Below the pieces are notes generated by a model. It saw only the letters and a list, made by a program, of their open reading frames with translations. It was not told where the DNA came from and ran no database searches. This document shows, in pieces, positions 53,196 through 61,901 of a stretch of 64,000 nt of DNA. Within the stretch, counting starts at the first letter, position 1; each line of letters begins with the position of its first letter. Source of the DNA: Flavilitoribacter nigricans DSM 23189 = NBRC 102662 (GTDB lineage: Bacteria; Bacteroidota; Bacteroidia; Chitinophagales; Saprospiraceae); NCBI RefSeq assembly GCF_002646595.1, contig NZ_PDUD01000011.1, positions 186,001 through 250,000 of the forward strand. Direction: 5' to 3'. The position numbers were made by a program, and so were the translations under genes.

Positions 53196-53837
53196 TCAAT
53201 CCAGCCCCTTGAGGAAAGGTACAAAGCGAAAGGTATTGAATTTTTCCGTCTGGAAATCATCCGCTCCCTTGCGGGTAATGCGGTACATGGTCTGTACTTT
53301 TTTCCCGACAGGGATCACGAGCATGCCGCCGACTTCGAGCTGATCCAGCAGGGCCTGCGGCACTTCCGCCGCTCCGGCCGTAACCAGTATTTTAGCGTAG
53401 GGAGCAAATTCCGGGAGCCCGTTGAACCCATCCCGGTGAAAACAGCGGATATTTCCCAGCTTGAGGTGGCGCAGCAGTTTTTTGGCATTTTCGTGCAGTT
53501 GGGCGTGGCGCTCTACCGTAAATACCCGGGCGCCCATGATGGCCAGAATAGCGGCCTGATAACCCGAACCGGTACCGATCTCCAGGATCTTTTCGCGTTT
53601 TTTTACTTCCAGCAACTCGGTTTGGTAAGCTACGGTGAAGGGCTGGGAGATCGTCTGGCCCTTCCCGATCTGGAAGGGTTTGTCGGTATAGGCCCATTCC
53701 GCGAAAGCGTCGTCCAGAAAGAAATGCCGGGGCAGTACTTCCATGGCCGATAATACCCGTTCATCCTGTATCCCTTTCCGGCGCAATGATTCTACCAACT
53801 TTCGCCGTAACCCCTTATGTTTATAGCTGTCTTCCAC
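53196..53837 (-). CDS. pcm: Protein-L-isoaspartate O-methyltransferase
   Basis: 213 residues from GTG at 53837; a longer frame to 53915 has no conserved features. The enzyme methylates L-isoaspartyl residues with S-adenosylmethionine to start repair of damaged proteins. Visible motifs are GQTISQPFTVAYQTELLEV, the SAM-binding EIGTGSGYQAAILAIMG, ILVTAGAAEVPQALLDQLEVGG and the C-terminal FRFVPFLKG. The start MEDSYKHKGLRRKLVESLR fits the family. The length is typical (about 210). Confidence 0.92.
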   Translation of the reverse strand: MEDSYKHKGLRRKLVESLRRKGIQDERVLSAMEVLPRHFFLDDAFAEWAYTDKPFQIGKGQTISQPFTVAYQTELLEVKKREKILEIGTGSGYQAAILAIMGARVFTVERHAQLHENAKKLLRHLKLGNIRCFHRDGFNGLPEFAPYAKILVTAGAAEVPQALLDQLEVGGMLVIPVGKKVQTMYRITRKGADDFQTEKFNTFRFVPFLKGLD

Positions 53838-53883
53838 TACAACGAGTATTAATTTATTCCTAGTTGCGATACCTGCATTGTCG

Positions 53884-53988
53884 AGCGTAGATGGTAGAGC
53901 GTAGAGAGACTGCAAGCGTTAAAATGAGTGATTTTGCTCCATTTTAACGATAGGTAATCCCTCTACCCGCTACTCTAAACCCTCTACC
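53884..53988. repeat. Inverted heptad element around a 10-bp hairpin
   Basis: GTAGATG GTAGAGC GTAGAGA (left) faces CTCTACC CGCTACT CTAAACC CTCTACC (right). Between them CGTTAAAATG (53917-53926) pairs perfectly with CATTTTAACG (53940-53949). Confidence 0.65.
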
Positions 53989-54124
53989 TATTTTACATCA
54001 CAACTTAGATTAATTTGATTTTAATCCGTACGGTCCTTTGAATAAGTAAGATCGCCCAATATTACTATTTTTGCTCAGAAGCCCTCGGGAATTTTTCAAC
54101 TTAATGCTAACACATGGTGGATTC

Positions 54125-54192
54125 GGGGTGTTTGGGGAATGGGAGTGTGGGGAGATGAGGAGAAGGGGTGAGTGGGAGAGGGGGTGATGGGG
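54125..54192 (+). repeat. Two consecutive G-quadruplex-type motifs
   Basis: Plus-strand G-runs GGGG-GGGG-GGG-GGGG at 54125-54152 and GGGG-GGG-GGGGG-GGGG at 54165-54192, with loops of 3-5 nt, satisfy G3+N1-7 twice. They lie about 100 bp before the phosphohexomutase start. Confidence 0.6.
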
Positions 54193-54290
54193 TCCAATGC
54201 AGTCCTTGCAAAAAAAATATCGTTGTTTTAGCGGTATGAGCAATAAACCAGTTCATGTTCTAACACTAAAAACCAATAGAAGCAATTCGA

Positions 54291-55688
54291 ATGACAAAAA
54301 TTAAATTTGGAACCGACGGTTGGCGAGCCATCATCGCCAGGGATTACACGGTTGACAATGTAAAACGCGTGGCGGAAGCGACGGCTATCTGGCTGAAAAA
54401 TCAGTCGGCCACCCAGGTGGTGATCGGTCATGACTGCCGTTTCGGTGGTGAAATGTTTGCGGAAACTGCGACGGGCATTATGGGAGCGTACGGACTGAAG
54501 GTCTTTCTGGCCAAGGGGTTTGTTTCTACGCCCATGGTATCGCTGGGCGTGGTGAAAACCGGATCGGATCTGGGGATCGTGATCACGGCGAGTCACAATC
54601 CTCCGTCTTATAACGGATTTAAACTCAAATCCCGGCTCGGCGGTCCGACAATCCCTTCCGATGTGGCGGCGGTTGAAGCTGAGATCCCGGAGGTGTGCAG
54701 TGTGGAGCCGATGGACCTGGAAACAATGGAAGCAAAGGGTTTGCTGGAATACACCGATCTGGAAAATATCTACATCGAGCACATCAAGGATAGTTTTGAT
54801 ATGGATGCGATCCGTTCGTATGGTAACCGGATCGCCTACGATGCGATGTACGGAGCCGGCATGAATGCCATGCGGGCCCTGCTGCCGGATGCGAATTTCC
54901 TGCACGCGGAATACAATCCGTCCTTCATGGGCCAGGCGCCGGAACCCATCCACCGGAACCTGACGGAACTGTCGGAATTCATTGCCAAGCACGATCACAT
55001 TGCCCTGGGGATCGCCAATGACGGGGATGCCGACCGGATCGGGATGTACGATAGCAGCGGGAATTTTGTGGATTCCCACCATATCCTATTACTGTTGCTG
55101 TTGTACCAGCGGAAATACCGCAACATGGACGGCAAGGTGGTGATCACCTTTTCCGTGACCGAAAAAATGAAAAAGATGGCCCGGCTGTTCGGGCTGCCTG
55201 TAGAGGTGACGCCCATCGGGTTTAAATACATCGCCGAGATCATGGCCCGGGAAGATGTGATCGTGGGGGGAGAAGAATCCGGTGGCCTCGCGGTCAAGGG
55301 GCATATCCCCGAGCGCGACGGGATCTACATTGCCTTTATCATTCTCGAATTTATGGCCAAAACCGGAAAATCCATTGAGGAACTGATCCAGGAAGTTTAC
55401 GATATGGTGGGCCCCTTTGCTTACGACCGGGATGATGTCCACGTTGCTGAAGAACGCAAGCAGGAGATCATCAAAGTCTGCAAGACGGAGCCCTATAAGA
55501 AATTCGGTTCCTACAAGGTGGATAGCGTGGAAACCATCGACGGATTTAAGTTTATCATCGGAGACGATCGTTGGTTACTGATCCGTCCGTCGGGAACGGA
55601 ACCGGTGTTGCGGGTATACGCTCAGGCACCTGATCTGGCGGAAACCCGGCAGCTCCTGGATGCCGCCCGGGCCGAACTGGGTATTTAA
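54291..55688 (+). CDS. Phosphoglucomutase/phosphomannomutase family protein
   Basis: 465 residues. An alpha-D-phosphohexomutase with the four expected motifs: FGTDGWRA at the N-terminus, the phosphoserine loop VITASHNPPSYNGFK, the metal loop GIANDGDADRIG, and the sugar loop GGEESGGLAV with the C-terminal phosphate-binding RPSGTEPVLRVYA. It interconverts hexose 1- and 6-phosphates for glycogen, nucleotide-sugar or cell-envelope synthesis. Exact specificity (glucose, mannose or glucosamine) is not decided. It is monocistronic with an unusual G-rich upstream region. Confidence 0.92.
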   Translation: MTKIKFGTDGWRAIIARDYTVDNVKRVAEATAIWLKNQSATQVVIGHDCRFGGEMFAETATGIMGAYGLKVFLAKGFVSTPMVSLGVVKTGSDLGIVITASHNPPSYNGFKLKSRLGGPTIPSDVAAVEAEIPEVCSVEPMDLETMEAKGLLEYTDLENIYIEHIKDSFDMDAIRSYGNRIAYDAMYGAGMNAMRALLPDANFLHAEYNPSFMGQAPEPIHRNLTELSEFIAKHDHIALGIANDGDADRIGMYDSSGNFVDSHHILLLLLLYQRKYRNMDGKVVITFSVTEKMKKMARLFGLPVEVTPIGFKYIAEIMAREDVIVGGEESGGLAVKGHIPERDGIYIAFIILEFMAKTGKSIEELIQEVYDMVGPFAYDRDDVHVAEERKQEIIKVCKTEPYKKFGSYKVDSVETIDGFKFIIGDDRWLLIRPSGTEPVLRVYAQAPDLAETRQLLDAARAELGI

Positions 55689-55805
55689 AAATGCCCCTGC
55701 CTGTATATTGCCGGATAGCAGTCTGCTCGTCGAAATCCCGGAAAAGATGACCACTCCGGCCGGCATCCGACTGCTATCCTAAATCATAACATCATTACCT
55801 CCGCT

Positions 55806-56639
55806 ATGAGAAGTTTAAATTATTGCCTTTTCGCCTTATTGTTAAGCCTGACTTACGCCTGTGGCAGCGGTGAAACCACCGCCGATGATCCGGAGACTAT
55901 GGACGCAGATCCTTCCGCTACAATTTCGGTGCAGGATCGGGATTCCCTCCGGGACCTCTACCACGAGTTGATGGCCGCCATGGATGATACCCTGCCGCTA
56001 AATCTGATCCGGGAAGCGGGTAAGCTTTATCCGGTGGACGAAGCGCCGAAGGATACGGCTTTTTTCATCTTCCGGCAGCAGTTGATCGATGCCATCGACC
56101 GGCGGGACGTATTTGCGCTGATGGATGTGATCCATCCCGATATCAAAGTGAGCTTTGGCGGCGAAGGCGGTGTTGCCGACTTTGTGAGTACCTGGGAACT
56201 GGAAACTCCGGATAAAGCTCAGAACTCCCGGGTATGGAGCATCCTGAAACGGGTACTCGTAAACGGAGGGATCTTCGAAAACGGCGGAAAAACCTTCATT
56301 GCACCCTATATCTATGCCGTCTGGCCGGACGCTCACGATGCCTTTGAGCACGTGGCGATCACCGGATCGGGGGTCCGTCTGCGGTCGGCACCCAACCTGC
56401 AGAGTCAAACCCTCACCATGGTTTCTTACGATGTGGTGAAACGACTGGAAACGACTCCGAAGGAAGAAACCATCGGTGGGGAAACTCACCCCTGGGAGAA
56501 GGTCCAGTTGCTGGGTGAGGAGGGCAAAGAAGGATACATTTACGGAAAATATATTGCCTCTTCCATCGATTACCGGGCGGCTTTCGAGCGGCAGCCCGAC
56601 GGGAAGTGGCTGATGAACTTTCTGGTTGCCGGCGACTGA
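55806..56639 (+). CDS. SH3-domain lipoprotein
   Basis: 277 residues. The lipobox LTYAC places the lipid Cys at about residue 19. An acidic linker (ETTADDPETMDADPSA) is followed by a helical region with LRDLYHELMAAMDDTL. A C-terminal bacterial SH3 domain (about residues 175-255) reads ITGSGVRLRSAPNLQSQTL, with GYIYGKYIASSIDYRAAF at its end. SH3b domains bind peptidoglycan or proteins in the envelope. Function unknown. It is convergent with the ABC ATPase gene with 3 bp between stops. Confidence 0.82.
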   Translation: MRSLNYCLFALLLSLTYACGSGETTADDPETMDADPSATISVQDRDSLRDLYHELMAAMDDTLPLNLIREAGKLYPVDEAPKDTAFFIFRQQLIDAIDRRDVFALMDVIHPDIKVSFGGEGGVADFVSTWELETPDKAQNSRVWSILKRVLVNGGIFENGGKTFIAPYIYAVWPDAHDAFEHVAITGSGVRLRSAPNLQSQTLTMVSYDVVKRLETTPKEETIGGETHPWEKVQLLGEEGKEGYIYGKYIASSIDYRAAFERQPDGKWLMNFLVAGD

Positions 56640-56642
56640 TCA

Positions 56643-57329
56643 TTACAGGATCCGATCCAGATCTGCCGCAATATCCTGCTGCAGCCGGGCCCGCAGGCGG
56701 GCGGTCATCTCCGGAAATTCGGCGGCCTCGTAGGTATGGCGAATGCTGCCTTCGGACAAGTGGCTGATCCGGTCGCAATTGCGGGTCAGCGTTTCCAGGA
56801 TGTGGGAAGCGATCAGGATGGTCTTGTTCTTTTTGCCGAGTTCCTGAATGATGATCGATAGCTTTTCACTGCTTTCCAGATCCAATCCGTTAAAGGGTTC
56901 ATCCAGTATCAGGATGGGCCGGCCCTGCGCCAGCGCTCCCAAAAAAGCCAGTTGCTTTTTCATGCCCGTGGAATAGGTGTCGACCAGTTGGTCGAGCGGA
57001 AGTTTGAAGATACTGTTCCAGTCCGCAATGGAGAAGTCGGTACCGGCCGAACGGCACAATTGCAGGTATTCCCCACCGGTAATGTAACTGTAGAAATAAT
57101 TACCCGTTTCGAGGAAAGCGATCTGCTGATAATTCAGCGGAAGCCCCTGCCAGGTGATGTGGCCGGAATCCGGCTGAAAGGTGCCGTAGATACATTTGAA
57201 AAGACTGGTTTTACCCGCTCCGTTGGTACCGAGTATGCCGTGGATGCTCCCGGACTGTACCCGGAGATCCAGCTGGGATAAAACAAGCGGTTCAGCGTAG
57301 GAAAAGTTTAGGTCTTTAATTTCCAGCAT
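56643..57329 (-). CDS. ABC transporter ATP-binding protein
   Basis: 228 residues from ATG at 57329; the longer frame upstream overlaps the permease gene. Walker A GTNGAGKTSLF (residues 34-44), signature YSTGMKKQLAF, Walker B PILILDEPFNGLDLES and the switch His in IASHILETLTRN. It is a half-size ATPase of the lipoprotein/drug-export type, paired with the membrane protein whose gene overlaps its start by 14 bp. The overlap suggests translational coupling. The substrate is unknown. Confidence 0.93.
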   Translation of the reverse strand: MLEIKDLNFSYAEPLVLSQLDLRVQSGSIHGILGTNGAGKTSLFKCIYGTFQPDSGHITWQGLPLNYQQIAFLETGNYFYSYITGGEYLQLCRSAGTDFSIADWNSIFKLPLDQLVDTYSTGMKKQLAFLGALAQGRPILILDEPFNGLDLESSEKLSIIIQELGKKNKTILIASHILETLTRNCDRISHLSEGSIRHTYEAAEFPEMTARLRARLQQDIAADLDRIL

Positions 57330-58266
57330 GATCAAAAAAGTATTGTAAGCGACGCCGGGCTTTCCGGTGCAGAATAAAGAGGGCAAATAAACTCAGGGGA
57401 GCCAGGAAGGGAATGATCAACGTCAGCGATAACAAAGACACGGGCGTCTGACTGTTGGACGACCGCCGCCCCGGCAAATAGGCACTGTATTTGTAAAAGA
57501 TGGCACATCCCAATAGGATACCGGCATTTGCGAGAATAAAGAGCAGCAAATACCAGTATTGAAAATGGAAGATCAGGAACAGTGTGATCTGCGGCAAAAG
57601 CAACAAGCAAAATAAACGATAGTGTTCCCACCATTTCTTCAGCAGGAAACGCGAGCGCAGCGCACTTTCCAGCATCATTCGACTTTCCAGTTCATCGTAG
57701 AAGCCCAAGGCGATCAATAAAATAAAACTGATGCTTAAAAGCGGACCCGGGATGTAGCCGGAAAGCAGAATACCCGCCAGGTAGATCGGTACCAAAATCA
57801 ACCACTGCTTCCGGACTCCACTGAGCCATTCAAACTGTTTGCTCGGTAGAAAAGTCAGTTGGAAGGTCCGTCCGTTGTCTTTGGATTTGCGGGCGGGCAG
57901 GAAAGCGATCAAGGCAACGGCTGTATGACTCCAGAGCAGGATCTCCGCTGAACCGCTGAGCCAGGCTACCGGAATACTCATCGGTAGTAAGGCCAGCTGA
58001 TATTCCATGCCGACAATCAAGGGAACCGACCGGTGACATTTTCGCAAAAAAGCAAGGTCTTTTCTTTGAATGTGCAGGGCCAGGAACATTACGCCCAGTA
58101 GCAATGACGCTTGCCAGGCTGCAAGACCCGCCAGTTTATCCCAGATCACAAAAAGAAAAATACCCGCCATGGGGAGGGCAACTACCAGCATCCAGCCAAC
58201 GCCCCGCAGGGCACGGGCGGCCTGTTTGAGCCGTATCTGTAAAAGCAAAAGCAGGAAAGCTGGCAT
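57316..58266 (-). CDS. ABC exporter membrane subunit
   Basis: 316 residues with about eight or more hydrophobic helices (for example MLVVALPMAGIFLFVIWDKL and LLFILANAGILLGCAIFY). Basic loops and a basic C-terminus (HRKARRRLQYFFDHAGN) follow. No family name is certain, but the 14-bp overlap with the ATPase gene and identical strand make it the permease partner. It does not resemble FtsX-like or LolCE-type permeases by visible motifs. Possibly a Bacteroidota-specific exporter. Confidence 0.82.
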   Translation of the reverse strand: MPAFLLLLLQIRLKQAARALRGVGWMLVVALPMAGIFLFVIWDKLAGLAAWQASLLLGVMFLALHIQRKDLAFLRKCHRSVPLIVGMEYQLALLPMSIPVAWLSGSAEILLWSHTAVALIAFLPARKSKDNGRTFQLTFLPSKQFEWLSGVRKQWLILVPIYLAGILLSGYIPGPLLSISFILLIALGFYDELESRMMLESALRSRFLLKKWWEHYRLFCLLLLPQITLFLIFHFQYWYLLLFILANAGILLGCAIFYKYSAYLPGRRSSNSQTPVSLLSLTLIIPFLAPLSLFALFILHRKARRRLQYFFDHAGN

Positions 58267-58349
58267 AATAGTTTGGTTCGGTGCGTATTCGCCGCGCTAA
58301 AATGGGATGCCACCGCTATCGGGTAAAAATTAAATGCCAAAATTCGAAA

Positions 58350-59366
58350 TTATACCGATGAATTTCCCAGTTCCAGCGCCCCCAGGGCTTTAAATTCCCG
58401 GAACCATCGCTGCAGACTTTCGTGGTAGTGATGCTTCCAGTAGCCGGCACCGTTGTAGAATTTGGCAACGGCGTGAAAATCTTCGTCTTTGGGGTTGCTC
58501 TTGGCGAATACCGGGCGAAGTGAAGAACGGGCCCGGGAGAGAAAACGGGCAACATTATAGACCTGCTTCTCCAGCGGACTGAAGAACATGCCTTTGGCGG
58601 ATCCCTCATCGATCAGGAGGTAATTGAAACCCATCACCTGACCAAGTCCGAAACTCATGGAGCGATAACGCAGTTCGCTGAAGTCGAGATCCGGATCATC
58701 TTTTACCCGGGAAGAAAGTATATGTTGCTCAAAGCGGGGCCGCACCACTCCGGCGGTCTCCTGCCGAATGATACTCAGCACCCAGATGGGCAGTACGGTA
58801 ACCTCCTTGTCTTCCTGTAGTTTCTGGGTAGCCTGTACGGCCAGTTCGCCGTATTTTTCCAGGATCTGTCGGCAGGTCATCAGCTTGCGTCGATGGAGCA
58901 GGTTGAGTTGATTCAGGGCTTCGTCAAAATCCCCGCAACTTACTTCCTGCTTATCGATGGCTGCGATGCAGACTTCGAGCATTTTTTCCATAGTCGCAAT
59001 ATCCAGAGTGACGTCGGGAATACCGACGATGCGGGAGCGGGCATTGTTCCAGCTACAGGGGTAGGCAAGGATATCACGTCCGATGGCCGGGTTGAGTCCG
59101 TGTTCCAACTGGAATTGGGCTACGGCCCGGTTGGTGCCCCGCCCGAAATCGCCGTCAATGAGAAAGGAGCCGCTGCTGGCGGTGGAATATCCCAGAAAGA
59201 TCAGCATGCGCTGTACGGCCTTGATGGTATTCTCGCCGGCCGTACGGCGGTTGAGCGTAACGTCTCCGCTGCGCAGTCTTTCCAGGTCTTTTTCCCACTG
59301 TTTGGTGCCGTCTTCCGGCAGGGTCAGAATTTGTTGGATGCGTTGGTCGGTAATGTTGGTCAGCAT
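58350..59366 (-). CDS. Peptidoglycan-binding N-acetylmuramidase-like protein
   Basis: 338 residues from ATG at 59366; the open frame extends to 59552 but the extension is not conserved in character. An N-terminal PG_binding_1-like module (ENTIKAVQRMLIFLGY, DGDFGRGTNRAVAQFQ) is followed by a C-terminal N-acetylmuramidase domain (DUF3380-like): RPRFEQHILSSRV with the catalytic Glu, YRSMSFGLGQVMGFNY, and HAVAKFYNGAGYWKHHYHES. Such modules hydrolyse the glycan strand in phage endolysins and secreted toxins. No signal peptide is visible, so its route to the cell wall is unclear. Neighbours give no phage context. Confidence 0.8.
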   Translation of the reverse strand: MLTNITDQRIQQILTLPEDGTKQWEKDLERLRSGDVTLNRRTAGENTIKAVQRMLIFLGYSTASSGSFLIDGDFGRGTNRAVAQFQLEHGLNPAIGRDILAYPCSWNNARSRIVGIPDVTLDIATMEKMLEVCIAAIDKQEVSCGDFDEALNQLNLLHRRKLMTCRQILEKYGELAVQATQKLQEDKEVTVLPIWVLSIIRQETAGVVRPRFEQHILSSRVKDDPDLDFSELRYRSMSFGLGQVMGFNYLLIDEGSAKGMFFSPLEKQVYNVARFLSRARSSLRPVFAKSNPKDEDFHAVAKFYNGAGYWKHHYHESLQRWFREFKALGALELGNSSV

Positions 59367-59583
59367 AGATGGGGTTTTTGGGTCTTGGAATATATAACGA
59401 GCTAACGGACGCCAACCGAACCGAAAGTGGCCCATAGCCGGTGCCGAAACTATGAATAAAAATAGCAATAAATCGGGAATGGCTATCGCGGAGGGTTGGA
59501 GAAGGGTGTCTCCCAACTTGACACTCAGTGAACGGTGCGCTGCACCTACCACCTGGACGATTGGGGATACACCATTTTGTGCA

Positions 59584-59612
59584 ACCTGACGGATTGGGAA
59601 AATCCGTCAGGT
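59584..59612. repeat. Palindromic repeat ACCTGACGGATT
   Basis: Perfect 12-bp arms ACCTGACGGATT and AATCCGTCAGGT with a 5-nt loop, between the symporter stop and the muramidase gene. The ACCTG/CAGGT ends resemble those of the 31-bp palindromes at 4810 and 7131. Confidence 0.7.
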
Positions 59613-59660
59613 CCAACTGTATATTTAATGCCTGAATAGCTTCCAGTTATCCTAACCGGA

Positions 59661-61370
59661 TCAGGCAACTACTTTTTTACCCACCAAAGGCTGCAGGAGC
59701 CAGGCAAAGAGCATCACCGCCAGACAGCCGATCGGGTTGAGCCACAGGTACTCCAGGTTGATCACTTCCTGTTTGTCCAGTATGAACAGCAGGATCACAA
59801 CGGCCTCTCCCAGACCGGCAGCCAGAAAGACCGCCCGCCCGCCGATGCTTTTCATGGCAAAGGCCACGGCAAAGATCCCGAGGATCGGCCCGTAGAACAA
59901 CGACCCGATGATATTTACGGCCTGTATAAGATTCTCAAACAGACTGGCCGTAGTGGCAAAGAACAGGGCTAAAGCTCCCCATAAAAGGGTGAATCCTTTA
60001 GAGGCGTTTAGATAGTGATGATCGGACTTATTCTTGACCACGGATCGTCGATAAATATCAATGACCGTAGTGGTGGCCAGGGCGTTGAGTTCCGACGAAG
60101 TAGAAGACATCGCCGCCGAGAAAATGACCGCCAGCAGTAGTCCGATCAGACCGTGCGGCAGGTAGTTCATGATGAACGTAATGAATACATAATCCCGGTC
60201 CTCGACCTGGGCTTCGGGAGCCTGGTGCAGGATCAGGCTGTCTACCTGACCGCGCAACATCTCTTCCCGTTGCATAAGCACATTCAGTTGTTCTTTAGAC
60301 GTCTCGATGGTATTGGGGTTTTCCTCCCGGATCCCCATCAGCATTTCCTGCATTTCCGACCGGCGCTCTTCGAACAGCAGGTCGTACTGGGTCTGCAGTT
60401 GGGCCAGACTGTCCTCGTATACCGTACCTTCAAAACGTTGTAGGTTGGCATCATTGAAGTGGATCGGCGGCTGCTGGAACTGGAAAAACACGAACACCAG
60501 GATACCTACAAAGAGCACCAAAAACTGCATCGGTACTTTAAAAATACCGTTGAACAGCAGCCCCAGGCGACTTTCGGACAGAGACTTTCCTGATAGGTAG
60601 CGCTGTACCTGCGACTGGTCCGTACCGAAATAGGAGAGGAATAGAAAAGTACCTCCCAATATACCCGACCAGAAATTGTACCGGCTGGAAGGATCAAAGT
60701 CAAAACTGATCACATCGAGCTTACCGGATTTTCCGGCAATACTCAGGGCATCATTGAAACTGATATCCGGTGGTAGCTTGAAAATAACCACCATCGCCGC
60801 GATGAACATGCCCGTCAGGATCACGATCATCTGTTGCTTCTGCGTAACGCTCACCGCTTTGGTACCCCCAAATACGGTGTAGAAGATCACGATCAGCCCG
60901 ATAAAAAAGATGGTATTATTCAGCGGCCAGCCCAGTATGGACGAGAGAATAATGGCCGGCGCGTAGATCGTGATCCCCGCCGCGAGGCCCCGCTGGATCA
61001 GGAACAGGATCGCCGTGAGCGTACGGGTACGCAGGTCGAAGCGCCCCTCCAGATACTCGTAGGCCGTATAGATGTTGAGCCGGTAATAAATTGGCAGCAC
61101 AAAAATACAAAGGATCACCATCGCTATCGGCAGTCCGATGTAGAACTGGGCGAAGTCCATACCACTCTGGTAGGCCTGGCCCGGTGTCGATAAAAAGGTG
61201 ATAGCGCTGGCCTGAGTGGCCATTACGGATAAACCGATGGTCCACCAGGGGAGATCCTTGTCTCCCATCAAATAACTTTTAACACTGGTAACACTGCGGG
61301 TCTTCCAAACGCCATATGCGACAATAGCCGTTAGGGTACCCAGCATGACCGTCCAATCAATGAAATCCAT
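59661..61370 (-). CDS. Sodium:solute symporter (SSS family) with a soluble insert
   Basis: 569 residues with about 13 transmembrane helices. The N-terminal core (MGDKDLPWWTIGLSVMATQASAITFLSTPGQAYQ) matches the SSS family, as do FGTDQSQVQRYLSGKSL and AAMSSTSSELNALATTTVIDIY. Between two helices a charged helical insert of about 90 residues (about 297-388, with SRRSEMQEMLMGIREENPNTIE-type heptads) interrupts the fold. The substrate is unknown. The start codon is 3 bp from the stop of a 53-residue single-helix gene, so they are one operon. Confidence 0.9.
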   Translation of the reverse strand: MDFIDWTVMLGTLTAIVAYGVWKTRSVTSVKSYLMGDKDLPWWTIGLSVMATQASAITFLSTPGQAYQSGMDFAQFYIGLPIAMVILCIFVLPIYYRLNIYTAYEYLEGRFDLRTRTLTAILFLIQRGLAAGITIYAPAIILSSILGWPLNNTIFFIGLIVIFYTVFGGTKAVSVTQKQQMIVILTGMFIAAMVVIFKLPPDISFNDALSIAGKSGKLDVISFDFDPSSRYNFWSGILGGTFLFLSYFGTDQSQVQRYLSGKSLSESRLGLLFNGIFKVPMQFLVLFVGILVFVFFQFQQPPIHFNDANLQRFEGTVYEDSLAQLQTQYDLLFEERRSEMQEMLMGIREENPNTIETSKEQLNVLMQREEMLRGQVDSLILHQAPEAQVEDRDYVFITFIMNYLPHGLIGLLLAVIFSAAMSSTSSELNALATTTVIDIYRRSVVKNKSDHHYLNASKGFTLLWGALALFFATTASLFENLIQAVNIIGSLFYGPILGIFAVAFAMKSIGGRAVFLAAGLGEAVVILLFILDKQEVINLEYLWLNPIGCLAVMLFAWLLQPLVGKKVVA

Positions 61371-61373
61371 AGT

Positions 61374-61535
61374 TTAGGCGTAGGCGTGAGTAAACAAATA
61401 AAACATGAGAATGATCAGTGCGTGTAAGATCAGTACAATTGCATAGATCTGTTTCCAGGAGGAAAGTATCGGTGGCCGTTCGTCGGCATCAGCGTTTTCT
61501 GCCATATTACCGGACGGCTTCGGTGGTATTGCCAT
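61374..61535 (-). CDS. Small single-helix protein preceding the sodium symporter
   Basis: 53 residues, ATG to TAA, read directly from the minus strand. A polar N-terminus (MAIPPKPSGNMAENADADER) and one membrane helix (IYAIVLILHALIILMFYLF) ending THAYA. No name recognised. The stop codon lies 3 bp before the symporter ATG, so translation is probably coupled and the protein may be a subunit or assembly factor. A TATCTTAG -7-like box lies at 61593-61600, about 58 nt upstream. Confidence 0.72.
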   Translation of the reverse strand: MAIPPKPSGNMAENADADERPPILSSWKQIYAIVLILHALIILMFYLFTHAYA

Positions 61536-61901
61536 CTTAAAAGTTTTGTTATTTGACAGGAATCCAATGGACGTTTTTTGTGGGAAGTTGCGCTAAGATA
61601 GCTTTTTATTCCATGTTTTGAGAATTATCTGGAATCCGTTTGGCGGGCCCGGCTTTTGCGCTTCGCATCGGCAGTGGGGGAGGGGGTGTGGAGAACCAGC
61701 GGGGAGTTAGCAGCGGCCTTCGGTTATCGAATTACGGGCTCTTGAGAAATAGCAAATTCAGCGACCAGTTCAATCAGGGAAGAATGGAATGGTATTATGG
61801 CCGGAGTGTGGGCCTATTCATTAGAAGGGCAAGTGCAGCGATTGAATATTGATCCTATTGTATAGCGGACGGATGGCGCCGGGCACCATCCGTCCGATCT
61901 G
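61536..61901. other. Intergenic region between the small symporter partner and psd
   Basis: About 365 bp. It contains the psd terminator and the TATCTTAG box of the symporter operon. A 70-residue open frame on the plus strand shows no credible protein character. Confidence 0.5.
61866..61896 (-). terminator. Terminator hairpin after psd
   Basis: Perfect 11-bp arms CGGACGGATGG and CCATCCGTCCG with a 9-nt loop, 6 bp after the psd stop codon on the minus strand. Confidence 0.72.

Larger units (their letters stand above)
53838..54290. other. Intergenic region upstream of the phosphohexomutase gene
   Basis: About 450 bp. It contains a nested inverted heptad/hairpin element (53884-53988) and two G-rich motifs on the plus strand (54125-54192). 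No gene is supported. A TATCGTTG near 54218 is a weak -7 candidate. Confidence 0.5.

Noticed and set aside
53838-53915. An N-terminal extension of the isoaspartate methyltransferase to 53915
   Set aside because: The family begins at MEDSYKHKG; the upstream frame is not conserved in character and overlaps an inverted heptad element.
61640-61852. A 70-codon plus-strand frame between the symporter partner and psd
   Set aside because: Low-complexity start GSGGGG, no motif and no promoter; judged chance.
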